Of a stretch of 64,000 nucleotides of DNA, positions 1 to 10,491 are shown piece by piece. Position numbers and translations under genes: made by a program. The stretch's first letter is position 1, and every line of letters begins with the position of its first letter. The notes beneath the pieces are model-generated. The model did no database searches. It saw nothing but the letters and a program-made list of their open reading frames with translations, and was not told the origin of the DNA. Source of the stretch: Chrysoperla carnea (Eukaryota > Arthropoda > Insecta > Neuroptera > Chrysopidae); NCBI RefSeq assembly GCF_905475395.1, contig NC_058342.1, positions 26,012,640 through 26,076,639 of the forward strand, written 5' to 3'.

Positions 1-510
1 TTTTCCGTGATACCTCCTGAATAGTTGCGAAATATCAACTTTTGTACATCCAATCCAAAAGTGAAAAACTTTTTTTGGATAAAATTACCCTACATATCAA
101 GTTTCACCAAATTCTGAAGAATAATTTTGGTAGGGCGGAGGGGTTAGTTAAGAAAATTACAAATTATCCTTAAGAAAAATCAGCAAAATGTATAAGAATA
201 ATATTTTGTTGACTTCCGAGTTGAGACATGATTATTGAAATAAATACCACGATTCTCTATATAAATTTTATTTCGAGTATCGTGATAGTTAACCAGCAAT
301 ATTATTTTCTCTCCGATTTGTATAAAAGTTATTTCTGTTAGTTAAAGTTTGTTCTTTTAGTTTGGATAAAACTTTTTATCATAAAAGTTATGGTCATTCT
401 GGTCCAAAAAATACAAAAATCGGGTCCCTTTATTGATTGGGCAAATTATTTGTGAGAAATTAACTAAAATCGTATATGAGGGTCGATATTCTCTGCCCCT
501 CGCTGTATAA
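1..510. repeat. Degenerate unit of the ~300-bp hairpin-monomer satellite family
   Basis: This stretch carries the family landmarks: a block about lack of pairing in 'aaaattaccct', then 'caagtttcaccaaattc', a GGGG-containing centre near 137-145, and then 'aaatcgggtccctttattg' followed by 'ttgggcaaattatttgtga' and 'actaaaatcgtatatgagg'. The same ordered phrases occur at 15.7-16.8, 34.4-35.1 and 42.2-43.5 kb. The copy is old and runs off the left edge of the window. No gene is visible here. Confidence 0.6.
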
Positions 511-535
511 ATGCAGGAGAAATAATTAATACATT

Positions 536-541
536 TTTATT
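536..541 (-). terminator. Srp72: Poly(A) signal candidate for Srp72
   Basis: AATAAA on the minus strand (TTTATT on the plus strand), about 100 bases after the Srp72 stop codon. The spacing is ordinary for an insect 3' UTR. Confidence 0.5.
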
Positions 542-638
542 TTTTAAATATTTTTTTAATCAATCAATTCAATGTGTTCAATAATACAAATAATTTTTAT
601 TTTTAATTTAACGAAAAAAAAAAACTTAAGAGAAACAA

Positions 639-3600
639 TTAACGACGGCGCTTTTTCTTTTTATGGTCACCAGACGATTTTTGATGTGATACATGTTGTT
701 GTGGTGTTTCAGCTTTTGTATTTTCACCTGCTCCGGAATAACTTGAAAAATCACTGAAAAAAACAAAAAATTTTCTTATAAAAGTTGTTAGTCTAGATTT
801 CTGCGTTGCCTTTGGTCCGGATAAAATCTTGAAATTTTATTCATATACTTATTTGTAAATAAGTATTTTCAGCACCAGGAGACATCCATGCCTCCAAGTG
901 ACAAGTTTTTCTCAAAGAAGGTACATAGACCTACAGTTCTAGATCCTAGAGACGTAATTGTTAATTTTAAAACGTTCAAACTTAAACTTATTAACATAAT
1001 CTTCGATTTTCTAATATAAAAGATTTGGAGAGATAAACTTACTAAGCTTCAGATGCGTTAGTTGCAGATCCTTGAGATCCCTTAATAATATCTTTAGCAC
1101 GTCGATCCCTTTTCTTACGGAAACCGGTACGCTCATATTTCGGTAGCCATCTTTCTGGATCCGGTGTTTCACCTTCTACATAATCTTTTGGTAATTTACC
1201 ACGACGCTTCTTCTTATTTTTTTTGGCATACGGATCACGTGGAGTTCTAAAATAAATAATTTTTTTGACAAAATTGCGTTTATTTTCGGAAAATAACAAT
1301 CAAAATTGTTTCTTACGTTGGTGGAGAATCAGCTGATGTTTGTGGTCGTGTAGATCTATTTGATTTCAGACCCATCATCCAGTTGGCTGATTCTAAATCG
1401 TCAACATCAAGACCTTTTGTATTTATGGGTGGAAGACGGTCACTAAGATCTTTAGCTTTTGGTGATTTAATCTGAAAAATTTAATATCGTGAATAAATTT
1501 TCTAAATTCGCAAATGATTCTCGATTTTTCAGTACAATTTATTATTATATTTATCCTTCTTTTGGACTTATTTATCAATCCTTACCTGAGCATAAGCCAT
1601 AACTAATTGAGCAATAATTTGACGACTATCTGGATGTAAGAGTAAAATTTCCTCCAGACATTTAGCAGCTGCCTCAGGTTCTTCATTACGCATATGAAAA
1701 TCAGCAGCCTCACGATACATTTTCTCTAAACCAGGCTTACCCGACTAAAATAATATTTTAAAATTAAACACAACTAATATAAATTAAAATATCTTGAAAA
1801 CTTACCCTATTTTTACGATACCAATCAACAGTTTCGTCTAAGAATTTCGATGCTTTATCTGACATTTCTTTGCCTACGTACAGAGTTACGATTGTACTTA
1901 CAACTCCTGGTAAATATTTATCATCACCAAGTTTTAATAGAATTTCGAGTGCTTCATCGCGATTTTCCTGAAAAAAATATTAGCTTTTATAAAGAAAAAT
2001 TTTCTGAAGAGCTCTTCTCTCAGCAACTATGAAACTGAGCTAACTTTTTTAATTATTTTCAAGGATAAAATCATGTTTTTTTGAATTTTCGGAATGTACA
2101 TATATTAAATATATTCTCTGAAAATATCAAGTTGATTCGAGAAATATTCATGAGATAAAGGCACCAAATAAAAAGAAATTTTAATTTTAATTTTATTACT
2201 TGTATTCATCTATGGACTAAAGAAATTGGATTTTTTCATTTTGGATAATCCAAATCAGAGATATGGTGCTCACCACCGGATAACTTCTTTTTAGAGGACC
2301 TCCAGAAGATCGCCTACAGGAGCAGTACCATATCAAATTTATGAATTCGGACAACGAAAACGTATTTCCAAAAAAAAAAATCATAAAAAACGTGGATATA
2401 ACCCCTTAAAACTAAATTTAAAAAATCAAATTAGTTAGCTAGACCGATTTTGATTGCTTGGGCAATCCTTTTCAGTAGCATTAAACTCTTAAAACTAAGA
2501 TAAAAAAATCAAAATTTTTCGATCTAGCTATGTAATAATAATTTTTTATAGATTAAGCTACATATTTTTTTTGTGGGTCCTGAAGGGGATATATTTTAAC
2601 AAAATACAGCCCACAGAAATGCTCATTTTAATTTGGATGATACTTACTTTCATTAAAGCAATTTGCGCAGCAAACAAATGAATTTGTAAGAAATTCTTTG
2701 GATCTTTTTCAGCATATTTCAATAATCCATCAATAGCATCTTGATCACTACCTTCACGCATTTTACCCAATGTCATACCTAACATGGCAGTGAACTCCAT
2801 ATCTGGGTACTTTTTCAACAAAGCATCACAATGTGTCTTGTAATTACCGATTGCGTTAATTACATTAAATAAACAATTATTGGCAGCAATTGTTTTACGT
2901 TGTGCTTTTGTTAATTTTAATTCGACACCTTCACTTGTCGCAATCTTTAATTTCTTCTTTGAATCAAACACATTATGCGTACTGTTGATCACGACACAAT
3001 TGTTAGCTGCTACGGCGAGTAAGGTCACATCGTCTGGTTTATGTTTGAGCACACGTTGGTATAATGATTGAGCTTCGCCTTCACGTCCTTGCATTTGAAG
3101 GCAATATCCTAATTGTACTCTAAAAAAATATTAAAAAGAACTCATGAGCAACATAGTTTCTATTATTTATTAAACGCTTTTTACAAAAATGAGGTTTATG
3201 TTTTTAAAAAGATGAAATATATGCATAAAACAAGAGTTCATTGCTAAAATACCCTGTAGAAAAAATGCTGAATGTCAGTAATAATTTGCGCCCTCACGGA
3301 TAAAAAGTGACGTTACAAAAAAATGTGTCATACTAAAGTTGTTATATTTTTTATAAAGAACATGTTTCATATTTAAATTTTTGTCCTACGGATCTAAAAC
3401 CCAATCGACCGATGTTGCTCATTTACAAAATCAACCTCATTTTTTAGTTCTGAGTACGCTATAAAAATTTAAGCTTGATATCTCTTTACGTTTTTGAGTT
3501 ATCGTGTTGACAGACAACCGTAAATGGAATAATTACGTAATTTTATGAACACCTATACCAAAAATTTGCTCATGGCATCAATATTTTTAAGTGTTGAGTC

Positions 3601-5645
3601 ATAAACTTGAGTCTAAACTTAGTATACCTTGGTATATATTTCATATATACAGGATATAAAAAGTGGAAAGCGGGGATCGATTTAGGACGGAGCTAGCTAC
3701 TTATACCTAAAAACTTTAAGCGGCCCCCACTAAAAGTTGGTCTCAGAACTTCCGAATTCTAAATCCGGCCTTGTTGCGAAGGAAGACTGGAGACAGGTGG
3801 GCAAAGCCTTAACAATCGAAAAAAAAAAGCATGGTATTTCGACATAAAAAAAGGGGAGAAGGAGGTCTGGGAAGTTGATAACCCCAAAAGAAATTTCGAC
3901 CTTGATAATTGGAAATTCTTACCTAATTATTGCTAGTTCATCTTCAATCTCTTCTTCAGTTTCTTCATCGTCTAATAGTTGTTCCATACATAATTTTTCA
4001 CATTTACGAAGAACTTTTTCAGCTTCAGAAAAATTCTCTTCGGCAACTAATCGACAAGCTTTATTGTAACATAACTCATATGTATCATCTCGTAATTCCG
4101 GAACTTTAATATTTTTCTACAAAAATAAAAAAAAATCATTACATAACCAACTAGCTGATACAAACGCCCCTTTCACCTGAGCCTATCATTCCCATAGCAA
4201 GTTCTTTCGTAATTTATCGAATCAAGGAATGGCAATGACAAACCCATCTTGATTATTGAGACTTTGCGCAGGACATATAACAGGCCAAACTGTATATAAA
4301 ATAGCTAGGACATTCAACTGTGCTCGCCTGAAACTTACTACAGCATAATTAAAAAGGGTGTTGGGACTACCACCTTCATTACATGGAGATCTCTGATGAT
4401 CTCTTTTGTAAGGACTGTATGGTGGACGATGAAACTTCCATACATGTTATTTGCATCTGCAGGAATCTGCAAGGCGTCAGATTCAAAATGTTTCGGCCCG
4501 AAACCTTGGATCTATCATTCCTGGGAAAGATCCCGGCGGAGAAGTTATGGCGTTTCTGCATGGCGTCTGGTCTCAACAGAAACCAATACCTACATCTATT
4601 TAAAATAGCATCTCTTACCCGGAGAGGTCTCGCCCTCTGGTGACAGGTTTGTTCCAAAGGAGTGGCACAGAGGATTACTTGTTCTAGTTCCTAGCGACCC
4701 ATTTGCGGTGCCTCTTATTTTATTATTATAATTAACTAACTTTATTACTATTAACAATGGGCTACTTTCAAGAAGGGTACAGAAGATTAAAAACATTGAT
4801 AAAAAAAAAGCTTAACTTACAGATCCTTTAGTCGCAACAAGACCGGCTATTACAGCACCCAAATTAGTTTCACGTTCATCCTGATAATCGTCATGGGAAT
4901 TTTTAATCACATCTTGATACACCTTCTTACAATCATCATATCGCTCTAAACGATATAAAATTTGTGCTTTAAGCTCTGGAACACGCTTATCATCTTTAGC
5001 ACCTGGATTCTCTAATATTTTAATTGCTTCTTCCGGTTTATTTAAACGGTAATAGCAATACGCTTGTTCAAATATGCAGTTATCCGTTTGTTTTGCATGC
5101 GTAATTGCATTTATTGCTTCGTTAAATTTACCCAAATGAATAAATGATATTATCTTGCATTGTAATGCTTTTAATTCTTCGGGGGCAATATGCAAAACTG
5201 AAACAAAGGAAGTATTTCATTTGATGTAATAATAATAATACGAAGTGTCAATTGACACCATCCACGGGCCAATCCGTTAGCCACGGATACCCTGGAAACT
5301 CGACCCATAAAAGGCTTGATCAACCAGTGTTTCAGTGAATGAATGCAACCACAGAGAAAAACTATTAATTTTTTTCTCAAAAAAGTATCATATTCTGTTC
5401 ACGCTAATAATCTACTCCAAATTATCTTAACGTGAGACTTACGCTAAACACACGATAGTGTGCCTATATCATTTTCTTACAAATAATTATTTCAAATAGT
5501 CTTAAACCAAAAAAATTAAAAACATAACCTTACTTCTATTACATGTTTTCAAAGTTTTCTCATAATCTCCCATAATAATTAAACGATTTAATTCAGAATA
5601 TAATGCTGGAAGGCTAGGAGCCTGTTGAGTATTCGGAGGTGGCAT
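639..5645 (-). CDS. Srp72: Signal recognition particle subunit SRP72, 9 exons
   Basis: SRP72 binds 7S RNA with SRP68 and is part of the cytosolic particle that targets ribosome-nascent chains to the ER. Exons, in transcript order: 5645-5534, 5197-4821, 4116-3923, 3119-2648, 1967-1806, 1744-1586, 1471-1317, 1246-1043, 753-639. All junctions are GT-AG and phases close, giving 650 codons (649 aa), near the family's usual 650-670. The first ~530 residues are TPR-like helices. Exon 8 holds the SRP72 RNA-binding signature (DPYAKKNKKKRRGK, then PDPERWLPKYER). Exon 9 adds a Lys/Arg tail ending KKKKRRR. I chose the Met of MPPPNTQQ because it begins the family-like N-terminus, although an in-frame Met lies 17 codons upstream. 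Introns contain a LINE fragment, a ~590-bp repeat copy and a MITE fragment; the 1968-2647 intron shows nothing recognisable. The intron-8 donor overlaps an in-frame TAG. Confidence 0.95.
3270..3665 (+). repeat. ~590-bp interspersed repeat, copy 1
   Basis: It runs from 'tttgcgccctcacgg' through 'gttgacagacaacc' and 'gaacacctatacc' to the terminal 'aggatataaaaa'. It belongs to the family best seen at 19785-20285 and 23100-23725. It lies in Srp72 intron 3. Confidence 0.8.
4190..4760 (+). mobile_element. Non-LTR retrotransposon 3'-end fragment, copy A
   Basis: An open segment at 4383-4643 encodes a Cys/His finger-like motif (CKDC, then IHVICIC) of the type found after the RNase H domain of insect LINEs. 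Two further copies in this window (56630-57075 and 58020-58335) share this motif, the stretch about 'ctgcaggaatctgc', and the 3' tail 'ttgcggtgcctcttatttta'. It is truncated at its 5' end, as expected for LINE insertions, and lies in Srp72 intron 2 in the opposite orientation to the gene. The exact LINE clade is not determined. Confidence 0.65.
5391..5470 (-). mobile_element. Fragment of the TTCGGACAC-type MITE
   Basis: The sequence 'actccaaattatcttaacgt' and the following 'aaacacacgatagtgt' are the reverse complement of the left end of the element at 14830-15285. The copy is truncated and sits in Srp72 intron 1. Confidence 0.7.
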
Positions 5646-6234
5646 TTTGTTACAGAAATTTTCGAAGACAACGTTCGTCCAAAAAATAAAATTCACTTTA
5701 TTTCTAAATTATATATAATTCCATGAAAATCACTTTATTTATTAGATTTGTGTAAATTTATTATTTTGTTTTGTCTTTAATTACGGGAATATTTTGAACG
5801 AATGTTAATTTTTTTTTTAAATTCAATTATGACAGTTTTATTTTACAATATGGATTATGGAATTATAAAACCTCATTTTCGACTATTATGATACACGCAG
5901 TATCTCTATGGATACACGTCACAGGTCACTATACAGTTGCTTATTAACCATAGACTTGTATACAAATAAAATAGACTGACAATGCTACAATAAAAAATTT
6001 ACTCCGCAATCAAGTCTACCGCCATAGTAGATTTTTTTTTTTAAATAACACAGGTCTGCAAAAAAAAAAATTTTTTTTCAGCTGCATGAGATATTTTTAC
6101 TAAATTATATGTTTTAAAATGCGCTGATTTCAGAAGCGGTGGCCATTTTTTTCTATCACGCAAGGTTTTTTTGCAAATTCAAACACAAAAAATTGGTAAG
6201 CACTCATTTATTAAAAATTATACAGTAGTCTGCC

Positions 6235-6560
6235 AGCATGTTGACATCCCATCTTTCTTGGTACCGTCTCTCGATATCGCGGACGAAACCTGGTGAAACC
6301 GCTCTCCCTGTTCTTCACTGTAAGCTCCCAGGTTTTGAGGAAATTATTCTATGTGGGAGTGTAAAAAATGGACATTCAGGCTTATCTTGCAGCCTTGAGC
6401 TTCGTATGCTGCTTGTTGAACAATGGTTTTGTAGTCAGGATCCTTAGTATTTCCCAAAAACTTTCTCACTACATACAAAAATTTTGACGGTATTAAAGCA
6501 GGCGTATTGCCAAAATATGTTACATACATACATGATTTTTGGACTATTCAAGTAGATGCT
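6235..6560 (-). pseudogene. Decayed fragment of a multi-copy insect ORF (GERFHQ-type)
   Basis: The minus strand reads LGNTKDPDYKTIVQQ and then NVHFLHSH in one frame. After frame changes it continues with pieces resembling NLGAYSEEQGERFHQ and RRYQERWDVNMLADYC. I recognise this order of motifs from a protein that recurs in many copies across arthropod genomes and is usually left uncharacterised. The frame is broken at least twice and there is no start, so it is a dead fragment. A transposon origin is inferred from the multi-copy behaviour. Confidence 0.55.
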
Positions 6561-6599
6561 GAATCCAACATTTGCAAGCACGATAATAACCAATGTTAT

Positions 6600-6860
6600 A
6601 TTATATTCAAGCCAATCGACATATCTCGGAAACTATACGTTCAATCGTAAAATATATCTTATTTTTGTATTTTTTGGATCAACCCTATAAACCGAATTTT
6701 ACTAAATTCCGACAAAATTTATGATTTTTTTATTTCTGATTTTCACAAAACTCTGTACTCTGCACTCTGTGGTAATTTTGATCCAAAATACAAAAATCGG
6801 ATTTATTTGATGATTGCAGGAAGCATACCAAAAAAGTACCAAATAATCTTTTGACTGAAT
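6600..6860. repeat. Single unit of the hairpin-monomer satellite family
   Basis: The left arm ('atatctcggaaactatacgt', 'ttttttggatcaaccctata') is followed by a right arm in inverse order ('gtaattttgatccaaaatac', 'aaaatcggatttatttgatg'). The GGGG core is lost. Confidence 0.5.
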
Positions 6861-7711
6861 TAAATAAAATTAATTTATATATTTTTTTTCATCGATCATT
6901 GTCAATTTTAAAATGGACTGACCCTTTCATGAAATGATTTGATTATATTTCAAAATCTTGCGCCCAATACAGAGTGTACCAAAAAAAGCTTACACACTTT
7001 TTATCTGTGTATCTGTCTGTAACACCAGCTGTGTTCGATGTGTATTGTTAAATTCAAATACAAATTGTGTAGTTAATGGGCATAATATGTTCAAAAATTT
7101 TTTAATCAAATTTATTGCATTTTAGCTGAATTTTAACTGCTGTTATCAAAAGCATAAGAATATGTTCTATTAGTTAACCATAATATAATGGTATTGCTCA
7201 ATAATTTTTTTAATTTTGATTTGCTTTAGAAAAGCAATTTTATTGGCATTTGGGTAAAATCGAAAAATTGCTTAACGATTTTCAGGCATTCAGTCAATTA
7301 TGCATTGGCAACACTGTCAGATTGTTTGCCATTGTGATAAAAAATCGGAAAACTAATCGTTACAAGTGATATTTTTGTGCTTGATATACTAAAGAAAAGT
7401 CGCTTCCAAGCAGATTTTCTAGGGATTGCTGAAACGCTAAAATCGTCTCATAACCGTGATCTTCCGGGATAATTTTTCAAGGAATTTTGACCATCTTATG
7501 ACGCAAACAAAGAATTGCGTGAAACTTCAGAGTCGTGTTGAAACTTCACTAGTGTATGCATTTTTTGACCACTCTGTAATACTCTAAACGCATGTTCATG
7601 TAGAAAAAAAAACAATCTTTTCATTAGATGACTAAACTGTCATTTAACCAGATCATGAAATTTTGTGATTGAAAAAATTTTTAATTAAAAATTGAACAAC
7701 AATCAAAAGTT

Positions 7712-9435
7712 ATGGCAACAGAGGAAAGTTGTGTCAACAAAGAAGAATTTTACAAAAAATTGGGAGAATTTTATCGTAAAAAACCCGGCAAAAAACCATA
7801 TACAAGAAGTGAACAAGAAAAAATTAAATTAGAAATTGAGACAGCAAAATCAAAAAAGTGAGTATAATTTCATAGTTTTCGTTTTGAACTTTCATTTCAA
7901 GTCGAATAAAATAGCATATGAAAAATGTTCCATTAACATTACCCTAATATTTTCGAAAAGGATATGCGATATTCGCACCGTTCGTGAGTTTTATTGGAGG
8001 CGTTTCCATGGTAACGATACACTACTCAACTTACGTCAAATTTGCTCATATTACGAGATTTTGTAGATATCATCCTGATTAAAAGTCTCAATTGGTACGA
8101 CGGTCAAAATGCAAACGTGTTTGAGTTATTGACTATGACCATAAGTTCGATTAACTCACTTCCTAAAATGCTTTGTCCTGAATGGCTGACTGACGGATAC
8201 ACGCACAACCTAAACTGGTAATCGTAGAGACCTGAAACTTGAAGGATGTGTTCTTTGTATGACGTATGATTTGTATGATTGATATTTGATTTAGACTTAG
8301 GCTAACTTCATATAAAAAAAATCAAATATTTCATCCAAAATTTCCCTGGCGCTTATACATCCTTAATAACAAATACATTTTTTTTAGAGGCCAAAAAGAA
8401 CGTCGTGAATATTTCTTGCTACACACCTACGACGTGTACGAAAGAGATGGAAATTCATTTTTAATAAAAAAGAAACTTAAATTACAAAAAACGATTTACG
8501 TAATATGTTACGAAGATTTGTACGATCGTTTATACGAAACTCATGTCAGGATCACAAATCACGCTCGTCTCGATAAAATGCGTAAATATATCAACTCTCG
8601 AATGTCAATTCCACGACCGGCACTCAATATATTTCTAAAATGTTGTAAAGCTTGTGATATCATTAAAGAAACTCATCAGCCAAAGGTAAAAGTAATCCAA
8701 CCATTAAAATATACTCGTGGACAAATCGATTTAATCGATTTCCAATCGTTACCCGATCACGAATATAAGTGGATACTTTTATACAAAGACATTAAAACAA
8801 ATTTTATATTTTTACGGCCATTACAAACGAAACGTGCCTCAGAAACTGCAATTGAATTGTTAAAAATATTCTTAGAAACTGGTGCACCGAACATTTTACA
8901 ATCATCTAATGGACCTGAATTTGTGGAACAAATTATTGAGGAATTACGTAGTTTATGGCCGGAATGCGTGCAAGTACGCGCTCGTCGCACACTTCAAATT
9001 GAACGTAGTGAAAAAAATATCGAAGAGTTATTACGCGCGTGGATAGCGCAGCATAAATTAATGCGTTGGTCTCTGGGTTTATATTACGTGCAATGGCAAA
9101 AAAATACCAATTTTACTGAAAATTCAAATAAATGCGCGTATAAAGCGTTGTTTGGTTGTGAACCTAAAGCTGGTTTTGGTTCGGATAATTTACCACAATC
9201 GATTTTAACGAAAATCAATGAAGAGGATGATTTACATTTGTTAAATTTACATAGTAATAATGACGGGAATAGTGCGGAAATTTCTGGAAATAATTATTAT
9301 GAGCATCAATCAATAATAGTTGAAAATGTATCCCGTGAATTCCCTGTTTCTCGGGAATTTTCTGAAGATAATTATTATGAAAATAATAGTCAACCACTGG
9401 CCAGCCATATGTTGATTGGCCATATTTCCCGATAA
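7712..9435 (+). CDS. Domesticated integrase, KRBA2-like, 2 exons
   Basis: Exons 7712-7857 and 8388-9435 join in phase with GT-AG ends to give 398 codons (397 aa). Residues about 101-138 carry an integrase-type HHCC zinc motif (His101, His107, Cys135, Cys138). The catalytic-core region follows: QIDLIDFQSLPD at about 161-172, a strand/helix run ending in ILQSSNGPEF at about 218-227, and QIERSEKNIEELL at about 252-264. Retroviral-type integrases normally have an Asp before NGxEF; here it is Ser222, so the DDE triad looks incomplete. The QIDLIDFQ, LRPL and NGPEF phrases match the KRAB-A-domain-containing-protein-2-like family of animals, which derives from transposon integrases. The frame is intact over both exons and there is no adjacent transposon gene, which points to host use. 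The C-terminal ~100 residues are Asn/Glu-rich and probably disordered. Function is unknown. The intron contains another repeat (7965-8050). Confidence 0.8.
7965..8050 (+). repeat. Terminal fragment of the 'ttcgcaccgt' interspersed element
   Basis: 'attcgcaccgttcgtgagtt' and 'ggcgtttccatggtaacgat' recur at 13790-13835 (inverted) and 39566-39630. It lies in the intron of the integrase-derived gene. Confidence 0.65.
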
Positions 9436-10206
9436 TTGTTAAGTTCCCGATGTGGGCAAAGAAGTTTTAAATATTCACCAAAAAAGATGGTTTTCATCCT
9501 GGACAATCCTAGCTACCTTGATACGGTACAATAATGCGAGATTTTCTTAAGCTTGACTTCGTTGCGAGAGTTTTGTAAGTTTGTCAAATTCTGGGGAGTA
9601 TGAAAACGATGTGGACTAAGATTTTCTTTGAATTCGGAGCAAATTATACCTTTTAATTTCCTGTCAGTCTACATGGCAGAGTAAATGAGAGTAGATTGCG
9701 ATTATCCAGCTTCTATGGACTATGAATAAGACGTGGATTCAGGGGGGAAGAAAATATTTTAAATGTTATACTAATTTGGAGAACATGAGACTGTAACCGA
9801 AGTACAGAATAAGCTCATAAAGACGATGGTAAAAGTTATTTACCAATTTTGGATCTGAGCCCTAATTTGGGCGCTATAGATATGACAAATATTGATAAAT
9901 TTGTACATTCACTGAATACCATTCGATAACTAGTTCATTTCCGGTTGCCTGTCCGTTCGCCGACACGATAACTCAAAACCGAAATATCAAGCTGAAATTT
10001 ATTATAGCGTGCTCAGGACGTAAAACGTGAGTTCGAGTTCGTAAATGAGCAACATAGGTCAATTAGGTCCGTAGGGCTCAACTTGTCAACCATTAAAGAT
10101 AGACTCTGAATTCAGCCAACAGCAATGGATAAAAATATGTAAAGAAAATTATGTTTCGCAAATAAAAACAACAAAAATTTGATATAAAAAAAACCAACAG
10201 TTTTGT
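9436..10206. other. Tail-to-tail intergenic region
   Basis: This is the convergent 3' region of the integrase-derived gene and Ssr2. The only AATAAA noted for the plus-strand gene is at 10161-10166, about 725 bases after the stop. A partial copy of the ~590-bp repeat occupies 9915-10110. The remainder shows nothing recognisable. Confidence 0.5.
9915..10110 (-). repeat. ~590-bp interspersed repeat, partial copy 2
   Basis: Landmarks in reverse order are 'agttcatttccggttgcctg', 'cgataactcaaaaccgaaat' and 'aaatgagcaacataggtcaa'. It is diverged and truncated at both ends. Confidence 0.7.
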
Positions 10207-10212
10207 TTTATT
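10207..10212 (-). terminator. Ssr2: Poly(A) signal candidate for Ssr2
   Basis: TTTATT on the plus strand, that is AATAAA on the minus strand, about 280 bases past the Ssr2 stop. Other AT-rich hexamers nearby could serve instead. Confidence 0.35.
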
Positions 10213-10491
10213 TCAATGAAAGTCTTAAATTATATTTCACATTATTTCTACAGGTGATAATTTACGATTGCGCATGCGCATATATTATGATTTATAAATG
10301 TATCAGTTCCAGCACTTATTACAATGAAAAAAAAAAATGAAATACGTGAATATAGTTTTAGTCCATGAACACAAGTAATTTTAACAATTTCTTTTTTTTT
10401 TTACTTTACCCCACTGTCTCTTCCCTCCCCTTGTTCACACTTCAATCACATAGTGATTGTTTTATAAATAAATTAAATTTTTGTGCTATTT

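Larger units (their letters stand above)
5646..7711. other. Head-to-head intergenic region, Srp72 / integrase-derived gene
   Basis: This 2-kb region must hold both promoters. No clear TATA box or initiator can be singled out in such AT-rich DNA. It contains a decayed multi-copy ORF fragment (6235-6560) and a satellite-like unit (6600-6860). I see nothing else recognisable. Confidence 0.5.
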
